5,742 nucleotides of DNA. It comes from Bryobacteraceae bacterium. Its GTDB lineage: Bacteria > Acidobacteriota > Terriglobia > Bryobacterales > Bryobacteraceae. The position numbers and the translations under genes were made by a program. The notes under the pieces are model-generated. The model worked only from the letters and a program-made list of their open reading frames with translations. It did not search any database and was not told the DNA's origin. Positions 1 through 5,461 of the stretch are shown here, one piece after another (position 1 is the first letter of the stretch; each line of letters begins with the position of its first letter). The DNA is taken from contig JADGHK010000191.1 of the NCBI GenBank assembly GCA_019686145.1, forward strand, positions 1 to 5,742. The letters are read 5' to 3'.

Positions 1-371
1 GAAAACCCGAGGCCGAGAGCGAGCGTCACGCTGAGGAAGAGGTGTGACGTGTGTCGCCAGAGTACTAAGAACATCAGGCCCACGGTGGCGGCTCCGAAGA
101 AGGAACTGATTGCCTGCATGGTGAAGAGAGCTCGTGTGTGGAGCCCCAAAGCGAGTAGGGCTTTATGCAGCGCATTCGAGGCCAGGGTAAACAGCAAGTG
201 GTTCGGGTGTGCGAGTGGCCAGGACCACACGGTTTCCGTCTTCTCGATATCGATCGCGAAGGCGACTCCGTCCCAGTAGTACTGTTTGGTCGGACACCCG
301 AGATAGAGACCGAGCATCAACAGCGCCAGCCCTAGTGCAAGGCACCCAACCCGTGGCGAGTTCACCGTCAT
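1..371 (-). CDS. Polytopic membrane protein, GT-C glycosyltransferase-like, N-terminal part (3' end beyond window)
   Basis: The reverse complement is open from an ATG at 371 to the window edge, giving 123 complete codons with no stop. Residues about 7-25 form a hydrophobic first membrane segment. A loop with YYWDGVAFAIDIE (31-43) and HPNHLLF (55-61) follows, then further hydrophobic stretches at about 80-106 and 109-123. A first TM helix followed by an acidic loop and a His-Pro-rich segment resembles the start of GT-C fold polyprenyl-phosphate-sugar transferases (GT39/PMT or DUF2723 type), which move sugars onto acceptors on the outer face of the membrane; this assignment is inferred from topology and motif flavour only. 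The start is uncertain: the frame stays open to an in-frame ATG at 443, adding 24 residues, and neither start has a strong Shine-Dalgarno. The next gene-like sequence upstream is the recombinase remnant. Confidence 0.6.
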   Translation of the reverse strand, partial: MTVNSPRVGCLALGLALLMLGLYLGCPTKQYYWDGVAFAIDIEKTETVWSWPLAHPNHLLFTLASNALHKALLALGLHTRALFTMQAISSFFGAATVGLMFLVLWRHTSHLFLSVTLALGLGF

Positions 372-423
372 TGCTTGGTTCTGGACCAGCGGCACAAGAT
401 AACAGCGCGCCGACGGTATATCA

Positions 424-442
424 AAAGCCTCATCTGGAGGCA
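424..442 (-). terminator. Small GCCTC/GAGGC hairpin followed by TTTT, minus strand
   Basis: On the minus strand GCCTC, a 5-base loop and GAGGC are followed directly by TTTT. This is a weak intrinsic-terminator-like shape with a 5-bp stem and a short T run. It lies between the TATAAT at 442-447 and the ATG at 371, so it could stop read-through from the mobile-element scar upstream, sit in the leader of the membrane-protein gene, or be chance. Confidence 0.2.
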
Positions 443-447
443 TTATA
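442..447 (-). promoter_or_regulatory. Possible -10 box (TATAAT) for the 371 gene
   Basis: The minus strand reads TATAAT exactly at 447-442, about 70 bases upstream of the ATG at 371. No good -35 hexamer lies 16-18 bases further upstream (GTGGTG at the 17-bp spacing). The last bases of the box overlap the alternative ATG at 443, so that start could only be used from a transcript beginning elsewhere. The call rests on the perfect hexamer alone. Confidence 0.3.
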
Positions 448-535
448 GCAACGCCTCACGCGTACACCACGGCCGCGAGGTTCGAACCCGTTCCGTCCCG
501 GCAGAATCACGGCTTCACCAGGTGTGACGACTGGG

Positions 536-559
536 CCGAGATCCAAGCGGCGATCTCGG
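536..559. repeat. Inverted repeat, 8-bp perfect arms
   Basis: CCGAGATC (536-543) and GATCTCGG (552-559) are perfect reverse complements separated by an 8-base loop. There is no T run on either side, so it is not a standard terminator. It may be a protein-binding or recombination sub-site, or chance. Confidence 0.45.
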
Positions 560-702
560 ATTGGCGGGATCTCCACTGCCTGCCGATTTTGAAATTAGGC
601 AACTCGTGAAGCTCTGCTTACAGGGCGGCCTACGTCACAAGCCGTCACGGGATGGTCGCTGCCCGCTCACCAATCCCGCGGACGGACTTCTCCGGCGATT
701 TA

Positions 703-717
703 CCAAAGTGCCTTTGG
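703..717. repeat. Short perfect hairpin CCAAAG-TGC-CTTTGG
   Basis: Two 6-bp arms (703-708 and 712-717) flank a 3-base loop. The sequence GCATGCAT lies just after it (719-726). No T tract follows, so termination is unlikely. The position, about 50 bases outside the left 15-bp arm at 765, fits a structured element end, but the function is unknown. Confidence 0.35.
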
Positions 718-764
718 AGCATGCATTTCCAGTCTCCCCTTCTACGCTCCACACTCTTTCAATG

Positions 765-855
765 CTGATAATGCCGAGTGCCGGATAACCCAGAGTAATG
801 ACGGCGAACGACACCCACGCGGCGGTTTGGTGGCGTTTCGACTCGGCATTATCAG
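765..855. repeat. Perfect 15-bp inverted repeat bracketing 61 bp at the recombinase 3' end
   Basis: CTGATAATGCCGAGT (765-779) and ACTCGGCATTATCAG (841-855) are exact reverse complements, with mismatches on both sides of each arm. The 61 bp between them contain no recognisable gene. The right arm includes the recombinase stop codon (852-854). Elements carrying tyrosine recombinases, such as recombinase-in-trio (RIT) elements, are reported to have terminal inverted repeats with internal palindromic structure, so these may be paired recombinase sites at an element end. That role is inference; the repeat itself is seen directly. Confidence 0.75.
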
Positions 856-1184
856 AGGGTGTCGAGGAAGGCCAGCAGCGCGTCGCCGGGCTGGAACCGC
901 AGAGAGCCCTTTCCGGCTGGCGTCACACTTCGCAGAGCCCGTTCCTTGATCTTCAGATCCGCCTCGACGTACATGTGGGTAATCTCCGGACTTTCGTGGC
1001 CCAGCCAGAGTGCGATGACGGTGATGTCCACTCCGGATTGCAAAAGATGCATCGCCGTCGTGTGGCGCAGGACGTGAGGCGAGACGCGCCTAGCCGCCAG
1101 GGTGGGGCACCGCTTTGCTGCCTTCCCGAGAGCCTCTTGCAGGATGTAGTTCACGCCGTCCCGCGACAAGGCTGTGCCGCGCAC
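852..1184 (-). pseudogene. Tyrosine recombinase/integrase, C-terminal catalytic remnant
   Basis: This is the last ~110 codons of a tyrosine site-specific recombinase, an enzyme that cuts and rejoins DNA through a covalent 3'-phosphotyrosine. Read from codon 1184, it shows HVLRHTTA with H37-x-x-R40, W60-L-G-H63, and THMY with the nucleophile Y72: box II is intact. Full-length relatives are about 300-350 residues. The N-terminal SAM-like DNA-binding domain and the first catalytic Arg are missing, so it should be inactive alone. The GTG at 1184 is only the first start-like codon in the remnant; homologous-looking sequence begins about at RGTALSRDG. Upstream the frame gives way to an ISL3 transposase fragment in another frame. 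The C-terminus ALLAFLDTL resembles integrases of multi-recombinase (RIT-type) elements, recalled from family features and not searched. Confidence 0.85.
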
Positions 1185-1323
1185 TCCCGCACTTGGGGCA
1201 GGATATCGGCCCGATGTAGCGCGCCGATATTGTAATCGTGCCGCCGCTTCGGACGATGCTGTTAATCTCGTAGTGGGGTAGGCCTATAACAATCTCAGAG
1301 TCGGTCAAAACGTATTCTCCCAA
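1185..1323 (-). pseudogene. ISL3-family transposase, N-terminal fragment
   Basis: From a TTG at 1323 the frame encodes about 48 residues resembling the start of ISL3-family transposases, DDE enzymes that move their IS by a copy-out or cut-and-paste route. It has a short beta-rich lead (IVIGLPHYEINSIVRSGGTITISARYIG) and then CPKCGS (C42, C45), the first half of the family's N-terminal zinc finger. The second Cys pair, the helix-turn-helix and the whole DDE core are absent. After residue ~48 the same frame runs out of register through the recombinase remnant to a stop at 1090, so no functional fusion is made. An AGGAG lies 13 bases before the TTG, too far for a strong site, so the native start is uncertain. 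I am fairly sure of the family, less so of the exact junction (1176-1190). Confidence 0.65.
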
Positions 1324-1353
1324 GAATGTTTTATCACTCCTGGGATCACGGCC

Positions 1354-1378
1354 TGCCCCCGTTTTTGATCAAGAGCCC
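1354..1378 (-). repeat. Probable ISL3 left terminal inverted repeat
   Basis: Read on the minus strand from 1378 the sequence begins GGGCTCTTGATCAAAAAC. ISL3-family ends commonly start with GGCTCTT (recalled family feature), and this one sits about 55 bases upstream of the transposase fragment, the usual place for a left end. The partner end is missing, so the repeat cannot be verified within the window. Confidence 0.5.
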
Positions 1379-1438
1379 ATTCCCATTCGCAGGTGTACAC
1401 AGTACTACTTCTTTCAGACAACCCGCAAGATTGGGTGG

Positions 1439-1999
1439 TCAGTCAGAGCGGGGCTCAAGTTTTCGAACGCTTGCCCGGTCGGTTTCGAGATAGAGTTTCT
1501 GCTCGGCCAGAATCGCTTGATCGACGCCGGGCAAGCCCCAGCGTTCCCGCGCCTCAGCGACGCCCAGAAAGCGCCGGAGCACCGCACGGATCTCAATCGC
1601 ATCGCCGGACCGGATCGTGAGGCGCTCTTTCTGCTCGGGGGCGGAAGCGGACGGTCCGCACAGGATCACAAGGATGCGATCCCGGGTCTCCGGCTTCGCG
1701 CCGATCCAGAACGCCCCGTCCCCCGCTATCTCCAGCACGCGCATGCGTTCAAAATGCGCCTCCCTGTTAACCAGTTCCTCCGGATTCTTTGTGAATAAGT
1801 CATCGAGGTCAGTAATCCGTGCGTCGTCTTCAGGCAAGTGCAATAGCTCCGAGATTTGATTCTCCTGCCTGCCGGCTGCACCGGCTGTCGGCGGCCTCAG
1901 GAAAGCGGCCCAATAGAGCACGGGGGTGGCGATCAGAACGAGCGCAATCAGCCAGGCCCATGCACGGGGCCGTCGCCGGGGCTTCGCATCTGTCGCCAT
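1439..1999 (-). CDS. Membrane-anchored protein of 186 aa with an OB-like extracytoplasmic domain
   Basis: The ATG at 1999 has GAGG six bases upstream. The longer open frame above it overlaps the divergent transporter gene and is not credible. Residues 1-12 are Arg/Lys-rich, 13-33 form one hydrophobic membrane segment, and the rest should lie outside the cytoplasm. After an acidic linker (about 55-75), residues 78-175 alternate short hydrophobic strands (VNREAHFERMRVLEIAGDGAFWIG, RILVIL, SGDAIEIRAVLRRF, QKLYLETD). This pattern is reminiscent of small OB-fold nutrient-sensing or membrane-proximal domains in which each strand sits on a barrel. I know of no enzymatic motif in it and cannot name a function. 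It is transcribed away from the MFS gene with 114 bp between the starts, so both may share a promoter region. Downstream lies the ISL3 scar. Confidence 0.8.
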   Translation of the reverse strand: MATDAKPRRRPRAWAWLIALVLIATPVLYWAAFLRPPTAGAAGRQENQISELLHLPEDDARITDLDDLFTKNPEELVNREAHFERMRVLEIAGDGAFWIGAKPETRDRILVILCGPSASAPEQKERLTIRSGDAIEIRAVLRRFLGVAEARERWGLPGVDQAILAEQKLYLETDRASVRKLEPRSD

Positions 2000-2113
2000 A
2001 ATGCACCTCGCCTCTCCGGACGGCCTCATTCTGTTGGATGCCAATAGAGGCCTTCCCGTGACCGGGATCCGGCTCGTCCCGGCTTTGTGCCGCGGCTGTC
2101 CTGCAGGAACGCT
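2000..2113. promoter_or_regulatory. Divergent intergenic region between OB-like gene and MFS transporter
   Basis: These 114 bp must hold the start signals for both genes. CCGGGA (2062-2067) and TCCCGG (2077-2082) form a 6-bp inverted repeat with a 9-base spacer, a possible operator. No convincing -35/-10 pair is visible on either strand, and I see no Fur-type palindrome here. Confidence 0.35.
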
Positions 2114-2127
2114 ATGATGCAGGAACG
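2102..2127 (+). promoter_or_regulatory. Duplicated ribosome binding site, two candidate starts for the MFS gene
   Basis: TGCAGGAACG occurs at 2102-2111 and again at 2118-2127. Each AGGA precedes an in-frame ATG, at 2114 (5-base spacing) and 2129 (4-base spacing); a third ATG at 2117 is also in frame. Spacing favours 2114. A GTG at 2087 is also in frame but lacks a good site. Confidence 0.5.
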
Positions 2128-3355
2128 AATGAAAACTCAGGAGACGCAAGAAGCGGCAGCTGCCCAGGAGCGGGCGGGCTGGAGCGTTTGGGCGCCCGTC
2201 CTCGTGATGATGGGGTGCAGCTTCATTTCGTATGTCGACCGGCAGGTGCTGGCAGTGCTGTCGCCGTCGATCCTCGCTGATACCGGATTGAGCGTTCAGG
2301 ACTACGGCACGATTGTTGGTTTCTTCAGCGTGCTGTACATGATCGGGAACCCTGTATGGGGCTATACCCTGGACCGGATGGGGCTTCGCCGCGGAATGAC
2401 TGTCGCTGTCAGCCTTTGGACTGCCGCCTCTGCCGCACACGCGTTCCTTTCAGGGTTTCGGGGGTTTGCCCTCGCGCGGGCGCTCCTTGGCTTTGGCGAG
2501 GGCGCGACGTTTCCCGGAGGTCTTCGAACCGCAACGGATTCTTTGCCGGCCGATAAGCGCTCCAGGGGTATCGCGCTGGCCTACAGCGGCGGCTCGCTGG
2601 GCGCATTAATGACGCCGCTCATCCTGACTCCGATCGCTGTCGCGTACGGTTGGCGCGCCGCGTTCCTCTTCACAGGACTGCTTGGGGCTGCGTGGATCTG
2701 CGGGTGGCGATGGGTCTCTCACCCAAAGCGGCTGCCGCAGCCTCCTCGGCGAAATGGTCCGATTTCCCTCCCCAAGGTAACGGAAGGACGGTTCTGGGCG
2801 CTCGTCTGCGGATATGCTCTTGGAGCATTTCCGCTCAGCTATGTCTTGTACGTGGCTCCGCTGTATCTTTCCAAGGTGGTCGGGTTGAGCCAGAGCGACT
2901 TGGGGAAAGTGCTCTGGATTCCGCCCCTTGCCTGGGAGATTGGCTATTTCTTCTGGGGCTGGGCCGCCGACCGGTTTGCTGCCGATGAGGTGCGTCCAGT
3001 CCGCCTGTTCCTGATTCTCGGCGGGGCCAGTATCCCGTTCGCCATCACCGGCACTCAGACGGCTCCGTGGATTGTCCTCGCGTTGCTCTTTCTTGCGATG
3101 TTCGCTGCTTCGGGCTTTGTCGTCTTATCGCTTCGAACCGGCGCAATGTCGTATCCGCGAGACCACACGGCGCCGGTGGCGGGCATCGGTGCGGGTTCCT
3201 GGTCCGCGGCGGTGGCTCTGCTGCTGCCTCTGCTCGGCAGGATGTTCGACCAGGGATTGTACAGGGAGTCCTTCTTTGTGGTTAGCGGGATTCCCGTGGC
3301 CGGCGTTGCAGGTTGGGTCCTGTTTTCGAGAAGCTGTAAGAGAGTTTCTCTTTAA
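2114..3355 (+). CDS. Major facilitator superfamily transporter, ACS (anion:cation symporter)-like
   Basis: A 413-residue inner-membrane secondary transporter of about 12 helices. After a hydrophilic N-terminus (1-22), the first helix carries SYVDRQVLAVLSPSI (39-53), typical of the ACS family that takes up hexuronates, sugar acids and other organic anions with H+ or Na+. The loop between helices 2 and 3 has the MFS signature GYTLDRMGLRRGM (83-95). GFGEGATFPGGLRT (126-139) in helix 4 is another ACS hallmark. A hydrophilic central loop lies at about 202-226, and a weaker repeat of the signature, GWAADRF (282-288), opens the second half. Length and ends look complete. The substrate cannot be told from sequence. 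It diverges from the OB-like gene and lies 77 bp before a Fur-family gene on the same strand. The start is chosen for its AGGA; 2129 or 2087 are alternatives. Confidence 0.88.
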   Translation: MMQERMKTQETQEAAAAQERAGWSVWAPVLVMMGCSFISYVDRQVLAVLSPSILADTGLSVQDYGTIVGFFSVLYMIGNPVWGYTLDRMGLRRGMTVAVSLWTAASAAHAFLSGFRGFALARALLGFGEGATFPGGLRTATDSLPADKRSRGIALAYSGGSLGALMTPLILTPIAVAYGWRAAFLFTGLLGAAWICGWRWVSHPKRLPQPPRRNGPISLPKVTEGRFWALVCGYALGAFPLSYVLYVAPLYLSKVVGLSQSDLGKVLWIPPLAWEIGYFFWGWAADRFAADEVRPVRLFLILGGASIPFAITGTQTAPWIVLALLFLAMFAASGFVVLSLRTGAMSYPRDHTAPVAGIGAGSWSAAVALLLPLLGRMFDQGLYRESFFVVSGIPVAGVAGWVLFSRSCKRVSL

Positions 3356-3396
3356 CCCCTGACGAGGACCGGCGATGGCCGTGCGCGACATTCGGG

Positions 3397-3416
3397 TAAG
3401 GCGTCGAAGGGCCTTA
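3397..3416 (+). terminator. Weak hairpin in the MFS-Fur gap
   Basis: TAAGGC (3397-3402) and GCCTTA (3411-3416) form a 6-bp stem with an 8-base loop, followed by TTCT. It may be a weak terminator or attenuator between the transporter and the regulator, or an operator. The T run is too short for confidence. Confidence 0.25.
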
Positions 3417-3432
3417 TTCTGGTGAGGAGAAG

Positions 3433-3828
3433 ATGTCCGATACTTTGCACAGGAACACGAGGCAGCGCACCGCGATACGAAAGGTATTTGAGTCGGTAAA
3501 CCGGCCGTTGTCGGCTCAGCAGGTGCTCGAACTTGCGCAGGCAGAGGTAGACGGTATCGGCATCGCTACTGTCTATCGCAACTTGAAGACGCTGCTCGAT
3601 GAAGGCTGGTTGACGCAGGTCGAACTGCCGGGCGGGAACCTGATGTACGAATGCGCCGGAAAAGCGCACCATCATCACTTCCAGTGCGAGAGCTGCAACC
3701 GGGTCTACGAGCTGGAAGGCTGCGTCCCCACCATTGAGAAGCTTGCCCGGCCGGGCTTCAAAGTCCGGCGTCATGAGCTGGTCCTTTACGGAACCTGCGC
3801 TACGTGCCGCCGTCCTGTGCAGAATTAG
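3433..3828 (+). CDS. Fur-family metal-dependent transcriptional regulator
   Basis: A 131-residue protein of normal Fur-family length. An N-terminal winged helix (about 8-66) contains TRQRTAIRKVFE and the recognition helix GIATVYRNLKTLLDEGWL (43-60). The C-terminal dimerisation and metal domain has HHHH (79-82), C85-x-x-C88, C97, H114 and C122-x-x-C125; the two CxxC pairs form the structural zinc site found in many Fur, Zur and PerR proteins. The subfamily (iron, zinc or peroxide) cannot be decided; the motif HHHHFQCESC is somewhat Zur-like, but that is a weak opinion. GAGG five bases before the ATG supports the start. It lies 77 bp after the MFS gene on the same strand and converges on rnhA. 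No consensus Fur or Zur box is visible nearby, so autoregulation is unproven. Confidence 0.92.
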   Translation: MSDTLHRNTRQRTAIRKVFESVNRPLSAQQVLELAQAEVDGIGIATVYRNLKTLLDEGWLTQVELPGGNLMYECAGKAHHHHFQCESCNRVYELEGCVPTIEKLARPGFKVRRHELVLYGTCATCRRPVQN

Positions 3829-3858
3829 CGCCGCCGGTTGCTTCAGACCTGCGCGGCG
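3829..3858. terminator. Possible hairpin between convergent fur-family gene and rnhA
   Basis: CGCCGC (3829-3834), directly after the regulator's stop codon, pairs with GCGGCG (3853-3858) across an 18-base loop. The gap between the convergent genes is only 45 bp, so a shared terminator is expected here. There is no T tract, so this is a weak candidate. Confidence 0.25.
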
Positions 3859-3873
3859 GAAGAACCTGGCAGC

Positions 3874-4308
3874 TTAGCAGCTTTTGATCTGTTCTCGCGC
3901 TGCTTTGGACGCAAGCTCGTCACAGCGGTTATTGTCTGCGTGGTCGGCGTGGCCCTTGGTCCAGACCCATGTTGTCTTGTGCCGCTGCACCTGCTCATCG
4001 AGCTTCTGCCAGAGATCCTGATTGAGCACGGGTTTGCCATCCGCCCGCTTCCAGCCCTTGCGCTTCCAGTTGTGGATCCACTGAGTGATCCCATTCTTCA
4101 CGTACTCAGAGTCTGTGATGATCTCTACTTCACACGGCTCTTTGAGGGCTTCGAGGCCGCGAACCGCGGCGGTCAGCTCCATGCGGTTGTTGGTGGTTTC
4201 AGGCTCGGAGCCGCAGGCTTCCTTCTTCCGATCCCGATAGCGGAGAATGAAGGCCCATCCTCCAGGTCCTGGATTTCCAAGGCATGCGCCGTCGGTGATC
4301 AGTTGCAC
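3874..4308 (-). CDS. rnhA: Ribonuclease HI
   Basis: A 144-residue RNase HI, the cytoplasmic endonuclease that cuts the RNA strand of RNA:DNA hybrids (R-loops, lagging-strand primers). The active site is complete: D6 (ITDGACLGNPGPGG), E44 (NRMEL), D66 (ITDSEYV), H120 (KGHADH) and D130 (NRCDELA), each exactly four residues less than E. coli numbering. The basic-protrusion region WIHNWKRKGWKRADGKPV (77-94) is present. The start is a GTG at 4308 with only weak GGAA upstream. Codons just before it (CTC AAA AAG) continue the family's usual N-terminus but contain no canonical start. It lies 26 bp after dusB on the same strand and is probably cotranscribed with it. It converges on the Fur-family gene. 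Confidence 0.95.
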   Translation of the reverse strand: MQLITDGACLGNPGPGGWAFILRYRDRKKEACGSEPETTNNRMELTAAVRGLEALKEPCEVEIITDSEYVKNGITQWIHNWKRKGWKRADGKPVLNQDLWQKLDEQVQRHKTTWVWTKGHADHADNNRCDELASKAAREQIKSC

Positions 4309-4334
4309 CTTTTTGAGGGAAGTTCCGTTGGGGC

Positions 4335-5345
4335 TCAGACTGTCGCTCCGAGGGCTAGTTCTTGCGTAAAGAAGGCGTCGACCGCATCGAGGATTTGACG
4401 GGCTTCCTTTGCCTGGTAAATTGCCACTCGCAGTTTGGATCCGTTGCGGACGCCATGCGTGAAGCGGGAGGCGAACTGCTTCATCTTGCCTACAATGTCG
4501 AGTGGCGGATTCTCCACGAGCATCGAGTAGTAAGTACGCATCATGTCATACCGATCCTGCTCATTCGGCATCCAGTAGGAGCCCGTGCGTACGTACTCTT
4601 CAATCTGCCGGAAGATCCAGGGATTGGAGGAGGCGGCCCGGCCTATCATGACCGCGTCACAGCCGGTTTCGGCGATCATCCGGACGGCGTCTTCCGGCTT
4701 GACGATGTCTCCGTTGCCGATCACGGGAATGCGGACGGCGGCCTTCACCTCCGCGATACGAGTCCAGTCGGCCCTTCCGCTGTATCCCTGTTCGCGTGTG
4801 CGAGGATGGAGCGCGATGGCCTGCAGGCCGCAGCCTTCTGCCAGCTTTGCCATTTGAACATGGACGAGTTCCCGATCGTTCCAGCCTGCCCGGTATTTCA
4901 TCGTCAACGGGATGTTGATGGCAGCCCGCACGGACCGCAACAGCCGCTCCACCAGCGGAAGATCTCGCAGCAGTCCGGATCCTCCGTTGCAGGTGACCAC
5001 TTTCTTTACAGGGCAGCCGAAGTTAATGTCGACCGCATCAAAGCCCAGGTCCTGGCAAACCCGGGCGGCATCCGCCATGACATCGGGGTCCGATCCGAAC
5101 AGCTGCGCCGTGATCGGGTGCTCTTCGGGCTCGAAGTACAGATACTGAAACGACTTCTTCCGCGCCTGTGCATTCCTTACGACGCCGTGGGAGCTGGTGA
5201 ACTCCGTCATGAGGAGTCCGCACCCGCCCTGGCTCCGAATCAGCCGCCGGAAGACGGTATCTGTCACACCGGCCATGGGAGCGAGCACGGTCGCCGGACT
5301 CACGGTTACCGGGCCGATGCGAAAAGACTGCGGAAACGAGATCAT
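4335..5345 (-). CDS. dusB: tRNA-dihydrouridine synthase, DusB type
   Basis: A 336-residue flavoenzyme that reduces specific uridines in the tRNA D-loop to dihydrouridine using FMN and NADPH. The TIM-barrel FMN domain has LAPMAGVTD (21-29), INFGCPVKKV (107-116) with the expected catalytic C111, a substrate/flavin-contacting Lys in LTMKYRAG (K150), HPRTREQGYSG (180-190), PVIGNGD (207-213) and MIGRAASSNPWIF (233-245) for FMN phosphate binding. The C-terminal helical tRNA-recognition domain spans about 250-325. GCPVKKV and HPRTREQGYSG point to DusB (NifR3-like) rather than DusA or DusC, and the length is typical. The ATG at 5345 has only a weak AAGAA upstream, but the N-terminus aligns well with the family. 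It is the probable first gene of a unit with rnhA and diverges from the gene at 5462. Confidence 0.93.
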   Translation of the reverse strand: MISFPQSFRIGPVTVSPATVLAPMAGVTDTVFRRLIRSQGGCGLLMTEFTSSHGVVRNAQARKKSFQYLYFEPEEHPITAQLFGSDPDVMADAARVCQDLGFDAVDINFGCPVKKVVTCNGGSGLLRDLPLVERLLRSVRAAINIPLTMKYRAGWNDRELVHVQMAKLAEGCGLQAIALHPRTREQGYSGRADWTRIAEVKAAVRIPVIGNGDIVKPEDAVRMIAETGCDAVMIGRAASSNPWIFRQIEEYVRTGSYWMPNEQDRYDMMRTYYSMLVENPPLDIVGKMKQFASRFTHGVRNGSKLRVAIYQAKEARQILDAVDAFFTQELALGATV

Positions 5346-5461
5346 CGAAACGCTGTTCTTATTCTACCGGCTTCAGCGGGACTTCTTCGAGGCGCAAGCA
5401 AATGCAATGCAACGGAATGGCGCTCTGCTGCGTATGAATGGATGTATTCGAGGAGGCTCCA
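5346..5461. promoter_or_regulatory. Divergent intergenic region between dusB and the 5462 gene
   Basis: This 116-bp gap must carry promoters for both directions. On the minus strand TAGAAT (about 5364-5359) is a plausible -10 for dusB without a clear -35. On the plus strand TATGAAT at 5433-5439 is a weak -10 candidate. AATGCAATGCAACGGAATGG shows short overlapping AATG repeats with no evident role. Confidence 0.3.
5451..5456 (+). promoter_or_regulatory. Strong ribosome binding site deciding the GTG start at 5462
   Basis: An AGGAGG-like stretch (5451-5456) sits five bases before GTG at 5462. An in-frame ATG at 5438 exists, but translation from it would run through this site and it has no comparable signal of its own, so GTG is preferred. 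Confidence 0.6.

Larger units (their letters stand above)
444..764. other. Gene-poor stretch next to the mobile-element scar
   Basis: No reading frame on either strand looks like a recognisable family here. The best plus-strand fragment ends at a TGA near 609 and has no ATG. A minus-strand frame of 59 codons (814-635, GTG start) has a protein-like hydrophobic beginning but no ribosome binding site. Visible structure consists of a perfect 10-bp palindrome GGTTCGAACC at 479-488, an 8-bp inverted repeat at 536-559 and a 6-bp hairpin at 703-717. It is most likely intergenic DNA plus decayed element ends. Confidence 0.5.
1185..1378 (-). mobile_element. ISL3-family insertion sequence, left-end remnant
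   Basis: This is the 5' end of an ISL3-type element: a probable terminal repeat, a ~30-base leader and the first transposase codons. It is cut off where it meets the recombinase remnant near 1185. No matching right end (AAGAGCC/GGCTCTT) is visible to the left, so the distal part was lost, probably in the deletion that created the junction. Sequence right of 1378 looks like ordinary chromosomal DNA leading to the gene at 1439-1999. Confidence 0.55.

Noticed and set aside
479..488. GGTTCGAACC, resembling a tRNA T-loop.
   Set aside because: The flanking bases do not form a T stem, and no acceptor stem or anticodon arm can be drawn at the right distances. It is a 10-bp palindrome, not a tRNA.
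402..609. Plus-strand open frame ending at about 609 whose last 30 residues look protein-like.
   Set aside because: It has no start codon, overlaps the minus-strand promoter/start region of the membrane-protein gene, and shows no known motif.
635..814. Minus-strand 59-codon frame (GTG 814) with a hydrophobic, protein-like beginning.
   Set aside because: It lacks a ribosome binding site, runs through one arm of the 15-bp inverted repeat, and its second half is Arg/Ser-rich without a recognisable family. It may be chance or an element-end by-product.
798..1235. Plus-strand 145-codon frame.
   Set aside because: It is antisense to the recombinase remnant with catalytic motifs on the other strand.
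2000..2440. Upstream extension of the 1439-1999 minus-strand frame to 2440.
   Set aside because: It would overlap the MFS gene by more than 300 bp, and its composition is His/Arg/Pro-rich antisense. The ATG at 1999 has a proper ribosome binding site.
3838..4398. Plus-strand 186-codon frame.
   Set aside because: It is antisense to rnhA, which carries the complete catalytic set.
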